The notes beneath the pieces are model-generated. The model ran no database searches. It was not told the DNA's origin and saw only the letters and a list, made by a program, of their open reading frames with translations. A stretch of DNA of 64,000 nt from Terriglobus aquaticus (lineage in GTDB: Bacteria > Acidobacteriota > Terriglobia > Terriglobales > Acidobacteriaceae): NCBI RefSeq assembly GCF_025685415.1, contig NZ_JAGSYB010000001.1, positions 2,108,001 to 2,172,000 on the forward strand, read 5' to 3'. The translations under genes were made by a program, and so were the position numbers. Within the stretch, counting starts at the first letter, position 1. Each line of letters begins with the position of its first letter. Of this stretch, positions 60,408-64,000 are shown in pieces.

Positions 60408-60821
60408 ATGAATCAAGCAACGACGAACCGCAATCCACCAGAACAGCACCGTTTCCAGCCCGGGCAGTCCGGAAACCCTTCCGGCCGACCGAAGAAAGCT
60501 CCGATCACCGACTACCTCAGGGAGCAGCTAGATCGGGCCATCCCCGCGGGCATGCTCGACAAACTCCGACCAGAAGAGCGTTCTTTCCTTGGCGAACTCT
60601 TCGGGACGTCACCCACATTTGGGCATATGGTGGCGTTCAAGACCATCCAGCAGGCGTGCAAAGGGGATGTGTTTGCATTGCGCGAGCTTCTGGACCGTGT
60701 CGAGGGCAAAGTGACGAGAACGGTAGAGCACGCGGGAGAGGTTGGGATCCGCACCATCTTAATCCCGCAACGGACCCAGACAGCAGTGAGCCAGCCGCCT
60801 GCTGCGCCGGAATGGGAGTAA
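60408..60821 (+). CDS. DUF5681 protein
   Basis: 137 residues with the DUF5681 signature 'HRFQPGQSGNPSGRPKKAPI' at about 13-32, common in prophages next to terminase genes. The middle is helical and the end 'TVEHAGEVGIRTILIP' matches 'KVEHAGGVGITLIHSIP' of the preceding TerS-like protein. It may be a small-terminase-related or packaging protein. Start ATG with GGAGGA about 11 nt upstream. Confidence 0.72.
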   Translation: MNQATTNRNPPEQHRFQPGQSGNPSGRPKKAPITDYLREQLDRAIPAGMLDKLRPEERSFLGELFGTSPTFGHMVAFKTIQQACKGDVFALRELLDRVEGKVTRTVEHAGEVGIRTILIPQRTQTAVSQPPAAPEWE

Positions 60822-60824
60822 GCG

Positions 60825-61028
60825 ATGCCAAACCTCGGAAAGCTTATCGTCCACGAGCGGATGCGCCGAGGAATCGGGCCGGAGCCCTTCGCCGACGCGT
60901 GCGGTATCAGCCGGCAGACGCTGTACAGGATCGAAACTGGCGAGTGCGAACCGTCGCTGCCATCTCTGCGGAAGATCGCTCGCGTGCTGCACGTTTCGCC
61001 TGGAAAGCTGCTTGACCTCGGCGCGTAA
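60825..61028 (+). CDS. Short XRE/Cro-type repressor
   Basis: 67 residues forming a single HTH_3 domain: 'LIVHERMRRGIGPEPFADAC', 'ISRQTLYRIETGECEPSLPS', 'LRKIARVLHV'. It lacks an extra dimerisation or cleavage domain, so it is Cro-like rather than a LexA-type CI repressor. GGAG 6 nt upstream. A palindrome overlaps its stop codon. Confidence 0.82.
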   Translation: MPNLGKLIVHERMRRGIGPEPFADACGISRQTLYRIETGECEPSLPSLRKIARVLHVSPGKLLDLGA

Positions 61029-61041
61029 CACATTCGTTACG
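61024..61041. promoter_or_regulatory. CGTAAC-N6-GTTACG palindrome, candidate operator
   Basis: Arms CGTAAC (61024-61029) and GTTACG (61036-61041), overlapping the XRE stop codon and upstream of the HTH_17 gene. A likely operator for the XRE protein or its neighbour. Confidence 0.45.
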
Positions 61042-61110
61042 AACAGGAACAAAAAGCCGTGCTTGGCTGCATAGTGTTCTTGAAGAGTCTTTGATCGCAG
61101 AGAGGGAGCA

Positions 61111-61332
61111 ATGCGCAGCGAGACTGTCGACACACTTCTGACTGCACCCATCGTCGCGAAGATGCTCGGCACATCGACCCGAAGCGTCCGCCACATGGTG
61201 CGAGATCGCCAGCTTAAGCCATTGCGGCTGCCGCATGTGCGAGGGTTCCGCTTTCAGCGCTCGGCGGTACAGCAGCTCATCGACAGCGCAGTCGACACCA
61301 GCGGAGCGCATAAGTGCGCTCTTGGCGCATAG
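61111..61332 (+). CDS. HTH_17/excisionase-like DNA-binding protein
   Basis: 73 residues: 'LTAPIVAKMLGTSTRSVRHM' and 'LPHVRGFRFQRSAVQQLIDS', a MerR-like winged helix of the HTH_17 (Xis) family. It carries GAGAGGGAG before the ATG. It may be a second excisionase or a promoter regulator of the element; it differs from AlpA. Confidence 0.75.
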   Translation: MRSETVDTLLTAPIVAKMLGTSTRSVRHMVRDRQLKPLRLPHVRGFRFQRSAVQQLIDSAVDTSGAHKCALGA

Positions 61333-61340
61333 GAGGTAAC

Positions 61341-61868
61341 ATGGGTAGCTCTGGAGTGAAGAACGACGCTCTGTTCTCTTATGGTACCAACAGCAATACT
61401 GCCAATCGGTCCTTGGGTCAGATCTCGCCCCTTCTTGCAACGGAACTGACCGGCAGCGACGGCTACACGCCCACGCAGCTATCAGACCTGTACACCGGTG
61501 CGGCGCAATCTTCCGGCGGCGGGCAGGCGGCGGCAGTGGGCGCCGGCAATCTGTTCGCGGCTCGCGACAACAATGCGGGCGGCTTTGGAGCATCGATTGC
61601 AGATGCTGCGCGGATGGCTGGAGACCGCAACGCAAGCACGGCATTGCAGATTCAGAATCAGAACACCGGCCTTGAGAACCAACGTCAGCAGTCTGCGCTT
61701 TCGCAGCTTTCCGACCTCTACACGTCGTCTGACCAGCAAGCCAATTCCTACCTCAACACCGCCAACCAGGCAGCACGTCCGTTCTGGCAGCAGATGCTTC
61801 TCGGTGGCATCCAGGCAGCAGGAGCAGCGGCACCGACCATCGGCAGGGCTGCGGGTCTAGAGGGCTAG
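61341..61868 (+). CDS. Gln/Ser/Ala-rich phage-like protein
   Basis: 175 residues, no Cys, with repeated 'LSDLYT' (about 46-51 and 122-127) and 'QIQNQNTGLENQRQQSALSQ'. Composition and pattern resemble small virion or ejection proteins of tailed phages located after head genes. The C-terminus 'MLLGGIQAAGAAAPTIGRAA' is mildly hydrophobic. A strong AGGAGGT is 5 nt before ATG 61341. No domain is recognised. Confidence 0.6.
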   Translation: MGSSGVKNDALFSYGTNSNTANRSLGQISPLLATELTGSDGYTPTQLSDLYTGAAQSSGGGQAAAVGAGNLFAARDNNAGGFGASIADAARMAGDRNASTALQIQNQNTGLENQRQQSALSQLSDLYTSSDQQANSYLNTANQAARPFWQQMLLGGIQAAGAAAPTIGRAAGLEG

Positions 61869-63247
61869 ATGGCTGTCGGGACGAGATCTCTCAAGCTCCG
61901 TCCTGGCTTAATCGCCGCAGTCACCATATTGCTCTTCTCTGGAGCTGCCGTGAACGCACAGTGGCCCACAGCTGACTACGTGCCCGCCGCTGCCTTATAT
62001 TCCTACAACGGCACAAACTACTCGGCTCTTACCACAACCGGCACAGCCGGCCAGGCTGCAGACAATCAGCCCGGGATCGGGATTTTGGCTACAACGCTAC
62101 CACGAAGAAGTGGTGTCCCTGCGGGCCATCGAATCCGTGCCTGGGCGCGGGCGGCAGTGGCGGCGGAACGCCGAGCGGCAATGCGGGCGGCGACCTCTCG
62201 GGAACGTACCCGAATCCTTCTGTAGCGAGCACGGGCGGCAAAACCTTCGCGCCTTCCGCTACGACAGACACAACGAATGCAAGCAACATCACGAGCGGAA
62301 GCATCCCCTATCCGCGCGTGCATCGGCCATCAGCACCGGGCTTGCTGCGGCTGGTATCATCACGAACACCGCCAAGAAAGGCAATGTGAACCTCACCTAC
62401 ACGGGCACCGCTCGTGCTGGACCGGGCGCGAACACAGTGCAACAGCAGCAGGCTGTATCTGTGTCGACGCCTTCTACCTGGTCGATGCCAATAGGGCCGC
62501 CCCCAGACAGCACACACAACATGCTCGCCTTCACCCTTACGAACGGCGTGTATGTGGGCGCATGGGTGTCGACTTCTTGCGCTGTGACCACTGGCACCGT
62601 CCCGGGTGAATGGTTCTTCAATGAAGGTTCGGGAACGGCCTCAGCAAATCAGGGTACCGGCCCCGTCATGAACATCGCGAATGGGACTTGGACCGCGCAA
62701 GCCGGCCTGAGTGGCGGCGCGCTCGTCTTCAACGGCTCTACGAATTCCTCAACGCATACCACGGCTTCTGCGTCAGGCACGGCATTAAGTCTCGCTTCCG
62801 GCCACCCGATGGGCGCGTGTGGATACTATGCACCGATGTCGACGGCGCTCTACTCGCGTGTCGTCGAATCGAAAGCAAGCACGGGCAGCAGCAACGGTGT
62901 CTCGGGGATGGGAGTTCGGGCTTCAGAGGGATGATCGCAATTCGGGACATCATGGAAGGGCTCGCGTCTCCGGTACGGATCAAGCCTTCAAAACTGCTCG
63001 CTACGCGAGCAACGTGCAGCAGGGTCGAGGTTGCGCACTCTGCTGGTCCAACAAGCTCCCATCGGCGCGCCCGCAGATGTTTTCGCATTGTGGACATATA
63101 CGCAGATAATGTTCGTTTCATCAATGATCTACGATTCACTTGATTTTTACGTCTGGTACATGACGCAGGCAAACGCTGACCTTGGGTAATCTCCTTGGTG
63201 ATTACTACAACGCATTACCTGTGCTGCTGCCTGGCGACAATACCTGA
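61869..63247 (+). pseudogene. Frameshifted tail-fibre/LamG-like secreted protein gene
   Basis: Reading frame 1 (from 61869) encodes a signal peptide ('GLIAAVTILLFSGAAVNAQ') and continues to about 62083. Restoring one base in the T run at 62083-62086 shifts into a frame encoding '[19 protein letters not shown]' and '[12 protein letters not shown]', a repeat common in phage tail/structural proteins. A second shift near 62322 leads to a LamG-like jelly-roll ('EWFFNEGSGTASANQG', 'GGALVFNGSTNSSTH') that stops at 62934. Weaker coding pieces continue to TGA 63245-63247 ('GNLLGDYYNALPVLLPGDN'). At least two 1-nt deletions are needed. Sequencing error in homopolymers is the alternative. Confidence 0.6.
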
Positions 63248-63263
63248 TGGTCACGAGACATAC

Positions 63264-63458
63264 ATGGACGCAAAGAGACCCGTCACTTTCCCCCTCCGCC
63301 TACCGGCATCAGTTCGCCGTCAAGCTGAACTCGATGCGAAACGCGATGGCGTCTCACTAAACCAATTCATAACGATGGCGACAATCGAGAAGCTCACGCG
63401 TAACGCGGATCGAGTCCAAGATCCCACTTCCGCTTCAAATGACCAATGGCGCCGATAA
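63264..63458 (+). CDS. Ribbon-helix-helix (HicB/CopG-like) protein
   Basis: 64 residues with the RHH pattern 'VTFPLRLPASVRRQAELDAK' followed by 'GVSLNQFITMATIEKLTR'. Such proteins are DNA-binding antitoxins or regulators. No toxin gene is adjacent. ATG 63264 starts the strand; the longer upstream reading is unlike the family. Codon use is less GC-rich than that of the host genes. It may be a remnant of a toxin-antitoxin pair or an orphan regulator. Confidence 0.65.
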   Translation: MDAKRPVTFPLRLPASVRRQAELDAKRDGVSLNQFITMATIEKLTRNADRVQDPTSASNDQWRR

Positions 63459-63513
63459 TGCAGTTTGTTGCTTCGACTCGGTCTTCTGTTCGGTTCGTGG
63501 CCTCTCGAAGTTG

Positions 63514-63529
63514 ATATCACTAATGATAT
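63514..63529. promoter_or_regulatory. ATATCA-N4-TGATAT palindrome
   Basis: Perfect 6-nt arms in the AT-rich interval 63459-63635 between the RHH gene and the acyltransferase. A possible operator; nothing else is seen in that interval except a -10 box. Confidence 0.4.
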
Positions 63530-63623
63530 TGTCTGGGATGTTAGACATCACCTGAGATATCGAGCATGATGTCGCCTGTGATTTCACCACGCCTGTGGGA
63601 TGTTCGCCAGTAATTGATCTGTC

Positions 63624-63629
63624 TAGATT
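63624..63629 (+). promoter_or_regulatory. -10 box at leaderless distance from ATG 63636
   Basis: TAGATT, then 6 nt (CACTCC), then ATG 63636. No clear -35. Confidence 0.45.
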
Positions 63630-63635
63630 CACTCC

Positions 63636-64000
63636 ATGGTTCAGAGTGATCGCGCGACTTCCCCACGCTCCATTGCCTACAAACCCGAGTTAGAAGGTAT
63701 ACGTGCGATAGCTTTTGGCATCGTGTTCCTGGTCCACTACAGTACGCATAACGCGAACCTGCATAGTCATTCTCGTCTTGCGTATCCATGGCTTCTAGCG
63801 TGCCAGTTGTCATACTGCGCCGTACCGATCTTCTTCGCTCTCTCTGGCTACTTGATCACTGGTGTTCTTCTGAGCACTCGCGAGAAAGCAAACTACTTCA
63901 GCGTGTTCTATATGCGACGGCTCCTGCGAATCGCGCCTTTGTACTATGCGGTTCTGTGTGGATGTGCTCTCGTGGCCCTGGCAATGCATACTGGACTGCG
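63636..64000 (+). CDS. Acyltransferase family 3 protein, 5' part only
   Basis: The first 121 codons of an acyltransferase-3 gene that runs off the window: 'KPELEGIRAIAFGIVFLVHY' (motif with His), 'CAVPIFFALSGYLITGVLL' and 'YFSVFYMRRLLRIAPLYYAV' (RRxxRxxP). This is the pattern of O-acetyltransferases for surface glycans (OafA-like). There is no ribosome site. ATG is preceded by TAGATT at the leaderless spacing. Whether it belongs to the element as cargo or to the host chromosome cannot be told. Confidence 0.85.
   Translation, partial: MVQSDRATSPRSIAYKPELEGIRAIAFGIVFLVHYSTHNANLHSHSRLAYPWLLACQLSYCAVPIFFALSGYLITGVLLSTREKANYFSVFYMRRLLRIAPLYYAVLCGCALVALAMHTGL

Larger units (their letters stand above)
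53553..63247 (+). mobile_element. tRNA-Met-integrated element, phage satellite-like or prophage remnant
   Basis: From the 3' end of tRNA-Met all genes run on the plus strand: P4-type integrase, unknown 219-aa protein, AlpA, small ORFs, DUF1376, primase-helicase, TerS-like HTH, DUF5681, XRE, HTH_17, a Gln/Ser-rich phage-like protein and a frameshifted tail-fibre/LamG-like gene. Many starts overlap the previous stop by 4 nt. No terminase large subunit, portal, capsid or lysis gene is seen. The tRNA 3' end is not repeated within the window, so the right boundary is unknown; the end given is where recognisable element genes stop. Confidence 0.75.

Noticed and set aside
63264-63458. Complete toxin-antitoxin module
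   Set aside because: Only the RHH protein is seen; no adjoining HicA-, RelE- or PIN-like toxin frame.
53553-64000. Second attachment site repeating the tRNA-Met 3' end
   Set aside because: I looked for CCACTCACCGCC and CACCGCCACCA in the right part of the window and saw no copy; attR must be outside or lost.
1-64000. CRISPR arrays and rRNA genes
   Set aside because: No regularly spaced direct repeats of 25-40 nt and no conserved rRNA segments were seen.

Overview
The window reads as chromosome of a Gram-negative bacterium, most likely an Acidobacteriota member (Terriglobia/Acidobacteriaceae-like). The support is indirect: high-GC coding sequence, a roughly 1,200-residue Oar-like TonB-dependent receptor with an N-terminal CarboxypepD_reg domain, many secreted or outer-membrane proteins, LPS (kdsB) and DAP-peptidoglycan genes, and a dispersed 30-nt intergenic repeat. 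No rRNA is present to settle the taxonomy.

Layout. 0-11.4 kb: MATE exporter, TonB receptor, GT2 glycosyltransferase, a TPR/NfeD pair, a beta-barrel protein and a SPOR-domain protein. 11.4-22 kb: a long minus-strand run (pfkB, polysaccharide deacetylase, GT-C-like membrane protein, acyltransferase, GT39-like protein, dapF, ldcA, mpl) in which several stop and start codons overlap by 4 nt; it joins envelope glycan functions to DAP and muropeptide recycling. 22-31.5 kb: a TPR/retropepsin-like protein, mtnP, a PLC-like hydrolase, a HELTH metallopeptidase, then a plus-strand operon ygfZ - DUF1844 - MBL hydrolase - ribF. 31.5-49.7 kb: PBP1A and SDR, L12-like membrane protein, XRE regulator, GNAT, HAD phosphatase, beta-barrel protein, phosphoglucomutase, manC, aspC, a small membrane protein, coaD with an M28 peptidase, DUF2071, VOC, a winged-helix protein, DUF1080 and a two-domain ThyX. 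49.7-53.4 kb: recA, fabG, DUF4396, kdsB.

53.5-63.2 kb is an integrated element that starts at tRNA-Met(CAT). It carries a P4-type integrase, AlpA, a DUF1376 protein, a primase-helicase, a TerS-like HTH protein, a DUF5681 protein, small regulators and a frameshifted tail-fibre/LamG-like gene. No large terminase, portal or capsid gene is visible, so it is either a P4/PICI-like phage satellite or a decaying prophage. No second attachment site is seen. The window ends inside an acyltransferase gene.

The most notable signals are: (i) TANNNT -10 boxes placed 6-7 nt before start codons at many loci, implying widespread leaderless mRNAs; (ii) a DapF in which both catalytic cysteines are serine; (iii) a ThyX whose signature motif is divided between two domains; (iv) four ACCC repeats phased at exactly 11 bp in front of alpA; (v) kdsB with no canonical start codon; (vi) a leaderless 7-codon ORF joined to a small membrane protein by a TAATG junction; (vii) the satellite-like element itself.
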